From Flavobacteriaceae bacterium (lineage in GTDB: Bacteria > Bacteroidota > Bacteroidia > Flavobacteriales > Flavobacteriaceae): DNA of 64,000 nucleotides. Location of the stretch: positions 1 to 64,000 of the forward strand of contig JAIXYI010000071.1 of NCBI GenBank assembly GCA_027490305.1. The letters are read 5' to 3'. The translations under genes and the position numbers were made by a program. Every line of letters begins with the position of its first letter. Within the stretch, counting starts at the first letter, position 1. Below the pieces are notes generated by a model. The model saw nothing but the letters and a program-made list of their open reading frames with translations. It was not told where the DNA came from and ran no database searches. Positions 8,678 to 17,749 of the stretch are shown here, in pieces.

Positions 8678-9964
8678 TCAACCCACCGCCGCCTTATACG
8701 TCGCCAACGCCTTTTCCCGCGCTTCCTTATGATCGACGATGGGTTTAGGATAGCGATCGGTACCCAATTCAGGTACCCATTTCCGGACGTACCGCCGCTC
8801 GCTGTCAAATTTCTTGATTTGTTCTTCGGGATTGAAAATACGGAAATAGGGTGCCGCATCAACACCACTTCCAGCCGCCCATTGCCAGTTGCCAACGTTG
8901 CTGGCTTGCTCGTAATCGAGGAGTTTTTCCGCGAAATACGCTTCCCCGCGGCGCCAGTCGATGAGGAGGTGTTTGCATAGGAAACTGGCGGTAATCATCC
9001 TGACGCGGTTGTGCATCCGGCCGGTGGCATTGAGTTCGCGCATTCCGGCATCTACGATGGGATAGCCGGTTTTCCCTTCGCACCATTTCTGAAAATGGTC
9101 GTCGTTTTCCTCCCACGGCACCAGGTCGTAGCGTTCGCGGAAGGCTTTTTGGGGCGTATGCGGGAAATGCCACAATATTTGCATAAAGAACTCTCTCCAG
9201 ATGAGTTCGTTCAGGAAGGTCTCCTGCTGTGAAGCGATGGCCTTTCGCACAATATCGCGTACCGACACACTGCCAAACCGGAGATGGGGACCCAAACCAG
9301 ACGTGCCATCTACCGCCGGGAAATTACGGCGGTCGGCATACCGGTCGATCAACTCCTCTGTAAGCGTGAAATCGGGAACGCGGATAGGGGATGGGGTGAA
9401 ACCGATTGCTTCCAGTGATAAAAAAGGATAGGAGTGGAGGGCAACGCGGTCCAGAGCGGTATTCGATTCGTATCGGGGAAGCGGTGCCGCCGCGAAAAGC
9501 TGTTTCCACTTACGGGAATAAGGGGTGTAGACGACATAGGGCGCGCCGTCGTCCTTCACGACCTCCGATTTCTCAAAAATGACCTGGTCTTTGCAGGTTT
9601 TGAATCGCACGCCCTTTTCTTTCAGGAGTCTCGAAACCGCGGCATCGCGCTTGCGGGCGTAGGGTTCGTAGTCGTGGTTGGCGTAAACGGCTGTCAAGGG
9701 TTGCTCGTTCAGCAGTCGCGTGAATACACTCTCTGCCGTATCGTGGAATACGGCCAGCGAACGACCGTGGCTCTGAAGCGTTGCATCGATTTTCGACAGT
9801 AACTCGTGTATAAAACCCACCCGTGCGTCTGTTTTAGGCAACTGGTCGAGGATTTCCGGGTCGAAGATAAAGATAGGAAGTACCTCTTCGCCGCTTTGCA
9901 AGGCGTGATACAAGGCCGCATTGTCGTCAAGTCGCAGGTCGCGTCGGAACCAGAATACCGTCAT
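8678..9964 (-). CDS. phr: Deoxyribodipyrimidine photolyase (class I)
   Basis: Light-driven repair of cyclobutane pyrimidine dimers. An N-terminal antenna-binding Rossmann domain (FWFRRDLRLDDN at the start) is followed by the all-helical FAD domain with the family blocks WREFF, RMHNRVRM, DWRRGE and NVGNWQWAAGSG. The 428-residue length is somewhat short for class I enzymes (about 470) but all hallmark regions are present. It overlaps the upstream SRPBCC gene by 4 bases (ATGA), a pairing common in Bacteroidota. Confidence 0.92.
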   Translation of the reverse strand: MTVFWFRRDLRLDDNAALYHALQSGEEVLPIFIFDPEILDQLPKTDARVGFIHELLSKIDATLQSHGRSLAVFHDTAESVFTRLLNEQPLTAVYANHDYEPYARKRDAAVSRLLKEKGVRFKTCKDQVIFEKSEVVKDDGAPYVVYTPYSRKWKQLFAAAPLPRYESNTALDRVALHSYPFLSLEAIGFTPSPIRVPDFTLTEELIDRYADRRNFPAVDGTSGLGPHLRFGSVSVRDIVRKAIASQQETFLNELIWREFFMQILWHFPHTPQKAFRERYDLVPWEENDDHFQKWCEGKTGYPIVDAGMRELNATGRMHNRVRMITASFLCKHLLIDWRRGEAYFAEKLLDYEQASNVGNWQWAAGSGVDAAPYFRIFNPEEQIKKFDSERRYVRKWVPELGTDRYPKPIVDHKEAREKALATYKAAVG

Positions 9965-10440
9965 ACTGTCTTCGATTCCTTGTAAGGTCCAAATAACTCC
10001 AGCATCCGCCGACGGCGAAAGTCAAATATCTCCTCCAGTTTGCCCTTCACGATAATCGGGTGCATCCACCGGCCTAAAAAACCGAGAGGTAAACCGTAGT
10101 CGACGATGTCTTCCATCTCCGTACCACCTTCTACTGCGCGGAAAAAGTGTTTGTGATGCCACAGCGCGTAGGGGCCAAATCGTTGCTCGTCAACAAAGTA
10201 CATACCTTCTTCTACGTGGGTGATTTCGGTAACCCATCGCATCTTAATGCCGAAGAGGGGCGTCACAATATATTGGATAACCTGGCCGGGATACATTTTG
10301 CGATCCGCGCCTGACAGGATATTGAACCCCATGTAAGAAGGCGTTATCGTTTTTAAATTCGCAGGATCAGAGAAAAATTCCCAGGCTTCTGAGACCGAAA
10401 TGGGGAGCCGTTGGGTGCGTCGTAGGGTATAGAGTTTCAT
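9961..10440 (-). CDS. SRPBCC-fold protein (ligand-binding/cyclase-like)
   Basis: About 159 residues of START/SRPBCC type: beta-strand-rich with the opening YTLRRTQRLPISVSEAWEFF and a central WVTEITHVEEG block. It resembles proteins often annotated as cell-division inhibitor or polyketide-cyclase-like. The ATG at 10440 is chosen over 10473 because the shorter form matches the usual domain start. It is translationally coupled to the photolyase through an ATGA overlap, which hints at a light- or damage-response link; the ligand is unknown. Confidence 0.8.
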   Translation of the reverse strand: MKLYTLRRTQRLPISVSEAWEFFSDPANLKTITPSYMGFNILSGADRKMYPGQVIQYIVTPLFGIKMRWVTEITHVEEGMYFVDEQRFGPYALWHHKHFFRAVEGGTEMEDIVDYGLPLGFLGRWMHPIIVKGKLEEIFDFRRRRMLELFGPYKESKTV

Positions 10441-10478
10441 GTGACTAAAAGTACTGAAGAAATACTTAGTCATGCGTT

Positions 10479-10541
10479 AAAAAGGCCGCCCGGGACCCTA
10501 ACCAAATAATCCCGGACAGCCTGGCACCTGGATGAACCAGG
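10479..10541 (-). terminator. Strong terminator with upstream second hairpin (possible small RNA 3' end)
   Basis: On the minus strand a CCTGG/CCAGG hairpin (10527-10541) is followed by a 12-bp stem of GGCC-GCCCGGGA type (10484-10495 with 10510-10521, G-U pairs allowed) and five T. It lies 100 bases after the stop of the outer-membrane barrel gene. Besides ending that operon, the compact double hairpin could be the 3' end of a small RNA transcribed from about 10560. Confidence 0.7.
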
Positions 10542-10639
10542 CGTGTGAGGTATATAGTCACTAACAAAATAGCGTAGGGTAAAGTTGGGAAAACCCAAGC
10601 TAAACCTCCTTACATAATTGGTATACGCGTCTTGCAAGA

Positions 10640-12502
10640 TTATTTGTAAATGATGGTTCGCGGCTTTCCAAATTCGAAATCCTGGAACCCAAAATCGTTG
10701 GTTTCGAAGGTGTTGGTAAGGAAGAGGTTGTCGCCCTGCCCCGGTATGGTCGGATAGAACGCGATCGATAGCTGGAAGGAATTAAACACCAGGTAGTCGT
10801 TGCTGACCAGGATGCCCACCCCGATTTTCTGGTAGAAGCGGTTGCGCGTAAGCCCCTGGATTTCATTGCCCAAGACGGCAGCCGTATAATTGAAAAAGGG
10901 ATTGAGGCGGAACCCGACCACCTGCCAGGGCGAATACGATTGGGTCTGGAAGGTCAATACGAACTTCTTCGTTCCGTTTATGGCGCTGTTAAAGCCTTGG
11001 ATACCGGCACTGTTGTATCCGAAATAACCGGCGCCATAGCCTCCCTGGAAACCGCTCGATTCGTTGATGGTCAGCCGGTCGGCCACAGAGGGCAATCGGT
11101 TCGTTCCAATAATCAGTATGGGTTTGATGAACTGGCGCAGTTTCCATTTGCCACAATCGAGCAAATCGGTAAAGTAGTTCAACTGCAACGAAAAAGCAGT
11201 CTGCTCGGGCGCACCGGCGCGAAAGAAGGTGCCATATTCGACATTGCCGCTGAGGTAACCGATCCGGAAGTAACTGCCATACGACGCCCTTGCAGCCAGG
11301 TAGGTCCGGTCGCGTCCGTTCTTGGTCTGGTAGCCGGCCGTGAGTCCGTATATCTTCCCAATCGGAACGTCTTCCACAATTCCGTTGTTGAACAGGTAAC
11401 GGTCTTCCACGAATTGCCGCGACGAAATACCCAGGCCGCCCATCACAAAGCGTTCGCCGGAGAAGTAGTCGATCAGGTCGTATTCGCGCTGTGGACTCTC
11501 ACTATACTGAGTAAAAAGGAGGCGCCCGGACGCGACCAATCGGGTCGTGCGGTCGTCTTCTGACGTACCTTCAAAAAGGCGGAAAGCGCGTCCGCCCCAC
11601 AGATCCTGTGACGTATACTTCAGGTTCTGAAGTGAATACGCACCCGATGCGTCGGTCAGCGAGTCGCGACGGAACTGCTGGTCGACATACACGCCGCCGG
11701 CCCATTCCGTAAACGGCGAGAAAAAGGGACGCTCGATGTTGAGGCTTTTGCCATAATAGCCGTCAAGGTCCACGCGATACGACAGTGTGCTACGGATGAA
11801 CGTATTTTTGATGGTGGGCACGGTATAGCGAAAGTTGTACGCCTTCTGGCCATCTTCATTATCATTGATGATACGGCTCACAAATTCGTGTCCGCTCCCC
11901 AGGATGTTCCGTTCCCGTATTTCAACCGAGGTCCGCGAGGTGCTGATGCTCCCTTTCGGGATGAGGCTCCACGAGTCGAGTACACGCACGTTAATATCCA
12001 CTGAATCCGACGACACCGGTGTGGCGGTGATATACACCCGGCTCACATACCGCTGCGTCCGGATAAGTCGTTCGCTTTCTTTGACCATCAGCGAGTCAAC
12101 GGGTCGGTTTTCCTTTATAAGCAATAAGTTGCGAATGGCGAACTGCCGCGACTTGATATGCACCGCATTCCCGAGTCGTTCGCCCCAGTTGCGTGGCTTC
12201 CGGGTCGTATCGATTTCGGAATATCCGAACGGATCGAGGGTGTGGATGCGGATATTCCGTACAATCCGACCGTTATAGTTTTTATAGTCGCGTTTTTTGG
12301 GCTTCCGGATGGGATTGGAATTCTTGATTTCCGTCGGCTCGAATACCATTCTATGCAAAAAGCGCGTAAACCCCCGTCGCTTCGACGCCTTCTCAATTTT
12401 CTTGTATAACGCAGCCGAGTCTTTTGCGGTCGTGGGCGCCTGTCCGGACACGTATGTGGGTGCCAGTGCCAGAACAAAAAGGAACATCAGGATACGCTGC
12501 AT
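10640..12502 (-). CDS. BamA/TamA-like outer-membrane beta-barrel protein
   Basis: About 620 residues with a cleavable signal peptide ending near VSGQ (residue about 21), one or two POTRA-like segments (about 60-190, with IRNIRIHTLDPFG and RYVSRVYI), and a C-terminal beta-barrel. It is the last gene of the AI-2E/mlaEFD run and starts 39 bases after mlaD, so it may supply the outer-membrane partner of that lipid transport system. That role is inference from position; Bacteroidota carry many BamA paralogues. The start at 12502 is preferred over 12520 because the signal peptide begins there. Confidence 0.82.
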   Translation of the reverse strand: MQRILMFLFVLALAPTYVSGQAPTTAKDSAALYKKIEKASKRRGFTRFLHRMVFEPTEIKNSNPIRKPKKRDYKNYNGRIVRNIRIHTLDPFGYSEIDTTRKPRNWGERLGNAVHIKSRQFAIRNLLLIKENRPVDSLMVKESERLIRTQRYVSRVYITATPVSSDSVDINVRVLDSWSLIPKGSISTSRTSVEIRERNILGSGHEFVSRIINDNEDGQKAYNFRYTVPTIKNTFIRSTLSYRVDLDGYYGKSLNIERPFFSPFTEWAGGVYVDQQFRRDSLTDASGAYSLQNLKYTSQDLWGGRAFRLFEGTSEDDRTTRLVASGRLLFTQYSESPQREYDLIDYFSGERFVMGGLGISSRQFVEDRYLFNNGIVEDVPIGKIYGLTAGYQTKNGRDRTYLAARASYGSYFRIGYLSGNVEYGTFFRAGAPEQTAFSLQLNYFTDLLDCGKWKLRQFIKPILIIGTNRLPSVADRLTINESSGFQGGYGAGYFGYNSAGIQGFNSAINGTKKFVLTFQTQSYSPWQVVGFRLNPFFNYTAAVLGNEIQGLTRNRFYQKIGVGILVSNDYLVFNSFQLSIAFYPTIPGQGDNLFLTNTFETNDFGFQDFEFGKPRTIIYK

Positions 12503-12541
12503 TCTTCCAAAAATACACAATTGCCTTTAGTAACGCTGATC

Positions 12542-13291
12542 CTATTTCTTTGTTGCCTTTTTGGTGGATTTCGCAGCCGCCTCTTTCGCCTCTTTTTTGG
12601 CGGCTTCTTCTTTTTCGCGTTTTTCCTTTTCTTTCTTCCGGAAGTAACCCCGTAAAAGGAAATTGTGTTTGGCAGCCTCCATGTTTTGCTCAAGTCCTTT
12701 ACTCGAGTTCTTGAGGTTTTCCATGGTTTTGTCGAGGTTTTCGGCAATCTCTTTATCCTGTATCAGGCGGCCCAGCGTTCCGTCTCCGCGGTTGATCTTC
12801 AAAAGGATTTCGGCCATTTCCTCCGATGCTACGGCGGCATTGTCGGCGGTAACACTCAGGCTGCGCATCACAGCATCCATGTTGGTGGGTTCGGTGGAGG
12901 TGATGAGTTGGTTCGGTTTGATTTCGTGTGGCGCATTTCCCTGCGACAAGACGAGGACTTTATCGCCGATGATGCCCTCTGAGCCAATTCCGGCCCTCGC
13001 ATCTTCTTTGATAAACGGTTTTACGTCCTGACGGATGAGCATGTCGACGCGAACGGTGGTATCGTTCAAAAAACGGATGTTGTCGACGGTCCCGATGTTG
13101 ATACCCGAAAAACGGACGACATTGCCCACTTGCAGGCCGCCGACATTTCGGAAGTTAGCCCGTAACTGGAAGACGGGATTGAACAGGTTTTTCTGTTTGC
13201 CTATAAGGAACAAGGCAAGGAAAAAGAGTACGATACCCGTAAAAACGAAGAGGCCGAGGCGTACTTTGAAGGTGGTGCTTTGCGTATTCAT
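12542..13291 (-). CDS. mlaD: MCE-domain substrate-binding protein MlaD
   Basis: Single N-terminal transmembrane helix (residues about 8-28), then an MCE domain (FRNVGGLQVGNVVRFSGINIGTVDNI, about 40-120), a helical segment, and a very Lys/Glu/Ala-rich tail (about 205-249). MlaD hexamers bind lipids on the periplasmic face of the MlaFEDB importer. The highly charged tail is longer than in E. coli MlaD (183 aa). Nine bases separate it from mlaF. Confidence 0.92.
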   Translation of the reverse strand: MNTQSTTFKVRLGLFVFTGIVLFFLALFLIGKQKNLFNPVFQLRANFRNVGGLQVGNVVRFSGINIGTVDNIRFLNDTTVRVDMLIRQDVKPFIKEDARAGIGSEGIIGDKVLVLSQGNAPHEIKPNQLITSTEPTNMDAVMRSLSVTADNAAVASEEMAEILLKINRGDGTLGRLIQDKEIAENLDKTMENLKNSSKGLEQNMEAAKHNFLLRGYFRKKEKEKREKEEAAKKEAKEAAAKSTKKATKK

Positions 13292-13300
13292 GTGGTAGTA

Positions 13301-14062
13301 TTAGGACTTTCGTTTGGAGGTAAAATATGATTGGATCACCGGGTCATCCGACGATTCGAATGCGTCAAGGGTGCCTTCTTTATATAAGGTGCCGTCTTTC
13401 AGCATCAGGATGCGATCGGCTACCGTGCGCACACATTCGATGTCGTGTGTGATGATGATGGAAGACGTATTGTATTGCTTTTGGACGCTGTTGATCAACC
13501 GGCTGATTTCGTCGGATGTAACCGGATCCAGCCCGGTAGTGGGTTCGTCATATAATATAATGGCCGGATCGACAATCAGCGTGCGCGCCAGGCCAATCCG
13601 TTTTCGCATGCCGCCCGATAATTCCGAGGGCATCCGGTCGATGGCGTCAGGGAGGCCGACATCGTCGAGTACTTCCGTAACTTTCTGGTCGATTGCCGCC
13701 TGGGTCGTTTTGAGGCCGGTTCGACGGAGCGGAAATTCCAGGTTTTCCCGCACGGTCATCGAATCATACAAAGCCGCACTCTGGAAGAGAAACCCAATAC
13801 TGCGGCGTACCTCGCTGAGTGCTTCGGCTTTGAGCGAATTGATTTCCTGGTCGAGCACGGTAATCGTGCCGCTATCGGCGTCAAGCAAACGCACGATGCA
13901 TTTGATCAACACCGATTTTCCTGAGCCCGATTTACCCAGGATGACCAGGTTTTCACCCTTCCGTAACTGGAAACTGACGCCGTCCAGAACGCGGGTGGTG
14001 CCGAAACTCTTCCGCAGGTCGCGGACGTCGATGATGGGCGTGTCAGTTGTCGTCGTTTTCAT
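13301..14062 (-). CDS. mlaF: ABC transporter ATPase MlaF
   Basis: Cytosolic ATPase of the Mla phospholipid transporter. Walker A GKSGSGKSV, signature LSGGMRKR (the GGM form is typical of MlaF), Walker B IILYDEPTTGLDP. The ATG at 14062 is used because the longer frame up to 14191 has no domain similarity and lies over mlaE. It overlaps the mlaE stop by 4 bases. Confidence 0.95.
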   Translation of the reverse strand: MKTTTTDTPIIDVRDLRKSFGTTRVLDGVSFQLRKGENLVILGKSGSGKSVLIKCIVRLLDADSGTITVLDQEINSLKAEALSEVRRSIGFLFQSAALYDSMTVRENLEFPLRRTGLKTTQAAIDQKVTEVLDDVGLPDAIDRMPSELSGGMRKRIGLARTLIVDPAIILYDEPTTGLDPVTSDEISRLINSVQKQYNTSSIIITHDIECVRTVADRILMLKDGTLYKEGTLDAFESSDDPVIQSYFTSKRKS

Positions 14063-14889
14063 ATCACATCGGTTAGTTGAACGGCAATTAAATCGACGAT
14101 AATCACCAGCAAAGACGAAAGCACTACGGCAGAATTGGCCGCACGCCCTACGCTTTCGGTACCGCGCCCGGCATTGTATCCTTTGTAACATCCCACCAAA
14201 CCAATCACGGCGCCGAAGAAGAACGTCTTGATAAACGCCGGAAGTAAGTCAGAAAAAGCCAACTGCCCGAAGGCCTGGTTCATAAACAAGACGAAACTGG
14301 CATCGCTTTTAATATTGGCGCCGGCCCAACTGGCCATGATCCCGAGCGCGTCGGCATACAACACCAATAAAGGTAGCATCAGCGTGATGGCCAACACCCT
14401 CGGTACGACGAGAAATCGGATGGGATTGGTAGAAGAGACCTCCATCGCATCGATTTGCTCGGTCACGCGCATCGACCCGATTTCAGCGCCCATACTCGAT
14501 CCGATCTTGCCGGCGCAGATAAGGGCAATCATAACCGGACCCATTTCGCGTATCATCGAAACGGCAACCATACCGGGAAGCATGGTAACGGCGCCAAAAT
14601 CAACCAACACAGGCCGCGACTGGATGGTCAGCACAAGACCCACAACAATTCCCGTGACGGAGATGAGTCCGAGTGACCGGTTGCCGACCTCAAAACAATG
14701 GCGGAAAAACTCCTTGAATTCAAATCCGCGGCCAAAGATATTGGCGATCACGCGTCCGGTAAAGAGCACGCCATCCGCCATCCCTGCCAGAAATTGCTCA
14801 AAGCGGTTTTTCCTTCGAAGTGTCGATTCTGACAGCCGAACAGAATGCGTCCGCACATGCTGCGCAAGGGTCGTTTTGGGGGGCTCCAT
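14059..14889 (-). CDS. mlaE: Mla permease MlaE
   Basis: Inner-membrane permease of about 276 residues with five or so transmembrane helices and the family segments FEVGNRSLG, REMGPVMIALICAGKIGSSMGAEIGSM and VTEQIDAMEV. Start set at 14889 (MEPPKTTLAQHV); the upstream frame is lysine/arginine-rich and overlaps the AI-2E gene. One intervening base separates it from the AI-2E family stop codon. Confidence 0.95.
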   Translation of the reverse strand: MEPPKTTLAQHVRTHSVRLSESTLRRKNRFEQFLAGMADGVLFTGRVIANIFGRGFEFKEFFRHCFEVGNRSLGLISVTGIVVGLVLTIQSRPVLVDFGAVTMLPGMVAVSMIREMGPVMIALICAGKIGSSMGAEIGSMRVTEQIDAMEVSSTNPIRFLVVPRVLAITLMLPLLVLYADALGIMASWAGANIKSDASFVLFMNQAFGQLAFSDLLPAFIKTFFFGAVIGLVGCYKGYNAGRGTESVGRAANSAVVLSSLLVIIVDLIAVQLTDVI

Positions 14890-14890
14890 C

Positions 14891-16069
14891 TTACGTTTTT
14901 TTGCGTTTTTTCGGTAATGTTTTCGCTTCCGCGGATACCGTCTCTTTTGGCGATTCGTCTGGAGAAACATAGGCATAGCGCGGCAGCCGGATGCGGTGCC
15001 ACTCAAAGGTGCGCGGGATGTCATCCCCTAACAGATACCCCCATGGTTCAAGGGATTCGATGCGGTCGAATACGACTTTCAGGACGGCGATAATCGGAAT
15101 CGCGAGGAACATCCCGGTCACGCCAGCTAACATCCCACCGATGATGATACCCACAATCGAGGCCAGCGCGTTTACCTGTACCTTCGAGCTGACGATCATG
15201 GGCACCAGTACGTTGTTGTCGACTAACTGCACGATGACTTTGACCACCAATACCCCGACAATGATCGAAATGTCCGTCGACGCGGTAAGCGAGGCGAAAA
15301 TGCTCACGACGCAGGCGACCATGATGCCGATATAAGGGATGAGGTTCAGGAGGCCCGTCAGCACGCCCAACAACAGGGCATATTCCACACCAACTATATA
15401 AAAGCCCAAAGCGGTCAGGAAGGAGACGATGAACATCTCAATCGTGAGTCCCATCAGGTAATTTTTGACCGCAAATTTGATTTGGGCCATAATATCCTTC
15501 AGTCGTTCGTGGTGTCCCGTATCCACCAGTTTGCATAGAAACGTCATGATGTGCGTGCGGTATATCAGGATCAGGAACATATAAACCGGAATCAGCGTCA
15601 CCGTAATGAGTGTGTCGGTGGCCGACAACAGTGTAGTTCCGATAAGCGCACGTCCGGATTTCATCCCGTTTTGGGTCGCGCTGTTCAGGTATTCCTGCTG
15701 CTCGGCCATACTGACGCCAAAGTGCTGGTAGATATACTGTTGTAAGTGAAAGATATGGATGGTGAAGTTTCGTTTGATGCGATCCCAGTCACTGGCAAAG
15801 TCACTGACCTGCCAGGAGACAAACGAAACCACGCCTCCCAGTATCACAACAAAGAGCAATACGACGACGATCGAGGCCAACACCTGGGGAAACCGAAGAC
15901 GTCGTTCCATGAACCCAGCTACAGGCCGCACAAGGATAGCGAATAAACCCACCATGGCCAGGGGAGTAAGCACATCCTGGCCCACATAGGCAATATAGCA
16001 CAAGGCAATGAGGCTGATGAGCAGGCACGCGAGCCGAACCGGAGCCGGGAATCGAAGGGTAGGATTCAT
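14891..16069 (-). CDS. AI-2E family (PF01594) membrane protein
   Basis: A 392-residue polytopic protein with two N-terminal helices, a soluble periplasmic stretch (about 90-150) and a C-terminal helix block containing LLGVLTGLLNLIPYIGIM, the hallmark of the AI-2E/PerM family. Members include putative peptide, Na+/H+ or signal exporters. It heads the mla operon with essentially no gap, suggesting a role related to the envelope, but no substrate can be named. Confidence 0.9.
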   Translation of the reverse strand: MNPTLRFPAPVRLACLLISLIALCYIAYVGQDVLTPLAMVGLFAILVRPVAGFMERRLRFPQVLASIVVVLLFVVILGGVVSFVSWQVSDFASDWDRIKRNFTIHIFHLQQYIYQHFGVSMAEQQEYLNSATQNGMKSGRALIGTTLLSATDTLITVTLIPVYMFLILIYRTHIMTFLCKLVDTGHHERLKDIMAQIKFAVKNYLMGLTIEMFIVSFLTALGFYIVGVEYALLLGVLTGLLNLIPYIGIMVACVVSIFASLTASTDISIIVGVLVVKVIVQLVDNNVLVPMIVSSKVQVNALASIVGIIIGGMLAGVTGMFLAIPIIAVLKVVFDRIESLEPWGYLLGDDIPRTFEWHRIRLPRYAYVSPDESPKETVSAEAKTLPKKRKKT

Positions 16070-16179
16070 TTCATTTTGTTTTGCGCCGACCGACAGAAAG
16101 TGGTGACGCTACAAAAATGCGGCGCTATGAGGCCTATCCCATTACAGAAATGTATCTGTGTCTTGTAAGATTTCCGCGT

Positions 16180-16761
16180 CTAAAAGCGGCTGTTTAGATA
16201 GTCATAGACGCGGTCGACCGGTAATCCCATCACGTTTGCATACGAACCGTCAATACGCTTTACGGCTACCATCCCGATCCAGTCTTGTATACCGTATGAC
16301 CCGGCCTTATCGAAAGGGCGATAGTGATCGATGTAGTATTCAATCTCTTCCCGTGTCAGAAAATTAAAGGTAACGGCGGTTGTTTCCGTAAGCGTCTCAT
16401 GTCCCGAACGGGTTCGGAAAGTCACCGATGTCATCACTTGGTGGGTGCGTCCGGAAAGGGCTTCCAGCATCGCAATCGCATCCTCACGGTCTGTAGGTTT
16501 TCCCAACGCCCTGTCTTCCAACCATACGATGGTATCACTGGTGATCAGGATGTCGTTGTCTCCCAATAGACCAAATGCGTCACTTTTTAGTTCGGATAGA
16601 AACGCGGTAATTTCACCTCCCTTTAAATGATCGGGAAACGATTCGTCGACTTCTTTGACTTCAATCACAAAATCAAGTCCGAGTTCGCGCAGGAAATGTT
16701 GGCGACGGGGCGATCCGGAAGCGAGGATGATTCGGTAGCGGCTGAGTTTATCCTTTAGCAT
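16180..16761 (-). CDS. maf: Maf-family nucleotide pyrophosphatase
   Basis: House-cleaning enzyme that hydrolyses dTTP/UTP-type or modified nucleoside triphosphates. N-terminal ILASGSPRR, then ESFPDHLKGGE, SDTIVWLEDRALGKP and the C-terminal DKAGSYGIQ block are all present in about 193 residues. The ATG at 16761 gives the standard N terminus and overlaps the upstream UbiA gene by 14 bases, so the pair is an operon. Confidence 0.95.
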   Translation of the reverse strand: MLKDKLSRYRIILASGSPRRQHFLRELGLDFVIEVKEVDESFPDHLKGGEITAFLSELKSDAFGLLGDNDILITSDTIVWLEDRALGKPTDREDAIAMLEALSGRTHQVMTSVTFRTRSGHETLTETTAVTFNFLTREEIEYYIDHYRPFDKAGSYGIQDWIGMVAVKRIDGSYANVMGLPVDRVYDYLNSRF

Positions 16762-17680
16762 TGAAGAGAATATTAAGGGAAACGACAACGATGGACAGCA
16801 CACCGGCTAAAAGCACAATCTTAAGTGCGGTGGACAGCGTGCGGAATTCGCCAGCGGACGATGCCCGGAGAATATGGAGCAGAAAAAAGAGCAAGGGCCC
16901 CACTGCACCCAAAAGAAGAAATACCGTGACGAACCAAAGCCCGCTGGTAACGAAGTAGGCATAGATGTACCACAATAACGTGCCACAGGCTACTGCCGTT
17001 ACTGCAAAGGCGATGATTTTGGTCGTGTATATTCCGAATGCGATGGGCATCGTGTTCATGCCCGTTTTCGCGTCGCCTTCGACATCCTCCAGGTCTTTGG
17101 TAATCTCGCGCGCCAGCGAGATCACAAAGCTGAAAAGGGCATAGTCGACGCAGATTTCGGCTACATTGGCCAACAACTCACGCGTTTCCGGAACAATCAG
17201 CGGTACAAGGTCAAACGCCACCGGCACCAGGACGATAATACCGGTGACAAGGCTGACCAATAGGTTGCCTATCAACAGGCTTTGCTTGAAGCTGGAGGCA
17301 TAGAGGTAAAGAATGGCGGCTGACAGGATAAAAATCCCCACAAAGTTGGTGCGCCCCACATAATCAGCGAGGTAATAGCCAATAACAGCGGCTGTAATCG
17401 TAAAGCCACCGTATAGGTTGTAGGCTGTTTTTTCAGAAATATGCCGTCCGATGATCACCCGATCGGGGCGGTTGATGGCATCTGTCGATTGATCGAAGAC
17501 GTCGTTGATGATATAGCCTCCCGCCGCAATCAGCAGCGTGGCGAGCACCAGAAGGCCAAATCGGACGTCGTTAAGGGCCACGGGAAGGTTGGTGGATTTG
17601 AATAGGCCGTAATGCACCGAGCAAAGGGTCAGTGCGATCATCAGTAAGTTCGGCCAGCGGATCAGTCGTAGAAAAACCAT
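16748..17680 (-). CDS. UbiA-family prenyltransferase
   Basis: Integral membrane aromatic/isoprenoid transferase of 310 residues with eight to nine helices. The two Asp-rich Mg-diphosphate sites are NDVFDQSTDAINRPDR (about 61-76) and DLEDVEGDAKTGMN (about 190-205). Relatives in Flavobacteria are commonly annotated as geranylgeranylglycerol-phosphate geranylgeranyltransferase-like; this cannot be distinguished here from other UbiA activities such as menaquinone or haem-side-chain prenylation. Confidence 0.88.
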   Translation of the reverse strand: MVFLRLIRWPNLLMIALTLCSVHYGLFKSTNLPVALNDVRFGLLVLATLLIAAGGYIINDVFDQSTDAINRPDRVIIGRHISEKTAYNLYGGFTITAAVIGYYLADYVGRTNFVGIFILSAAILYLYASSFKQSLLIGNLLVSLVTGIIVLVPVAFDLVPLIVPETRELLANVAEICVDYALFSFVISLAREITKDLEDVEGDAKTGMNTMPIAFGIYTTKIIAFAVTAVACGTLLWYIYAYFVTSGLWFVTVFLLLGAVGPLLFFLLHILRASSAGEFRTLSTALKIVLLAGVLSIVVVSLNILFNAKG

Positions 17681-17703
17681 GGTATCGTATTGGTAGGCAA
17701 AAA

Positions 17704-17732
17704 TAAAAAACCCGGATGCATTATCCGGGTTT
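17704..17732 (-). terminator. Rho-independent terminator
   Basis: CCCGGAT (17711-17717) and ATCCGGG (17723-17729) form a perfect stem extended by A-T pairs; the T run is on the minus strand. It ends the low-complexity secreted-protein gene at 17750. Confidence 0.85.
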
Positions 17733-17749
17733 CAGGTGCTATTTACTTT

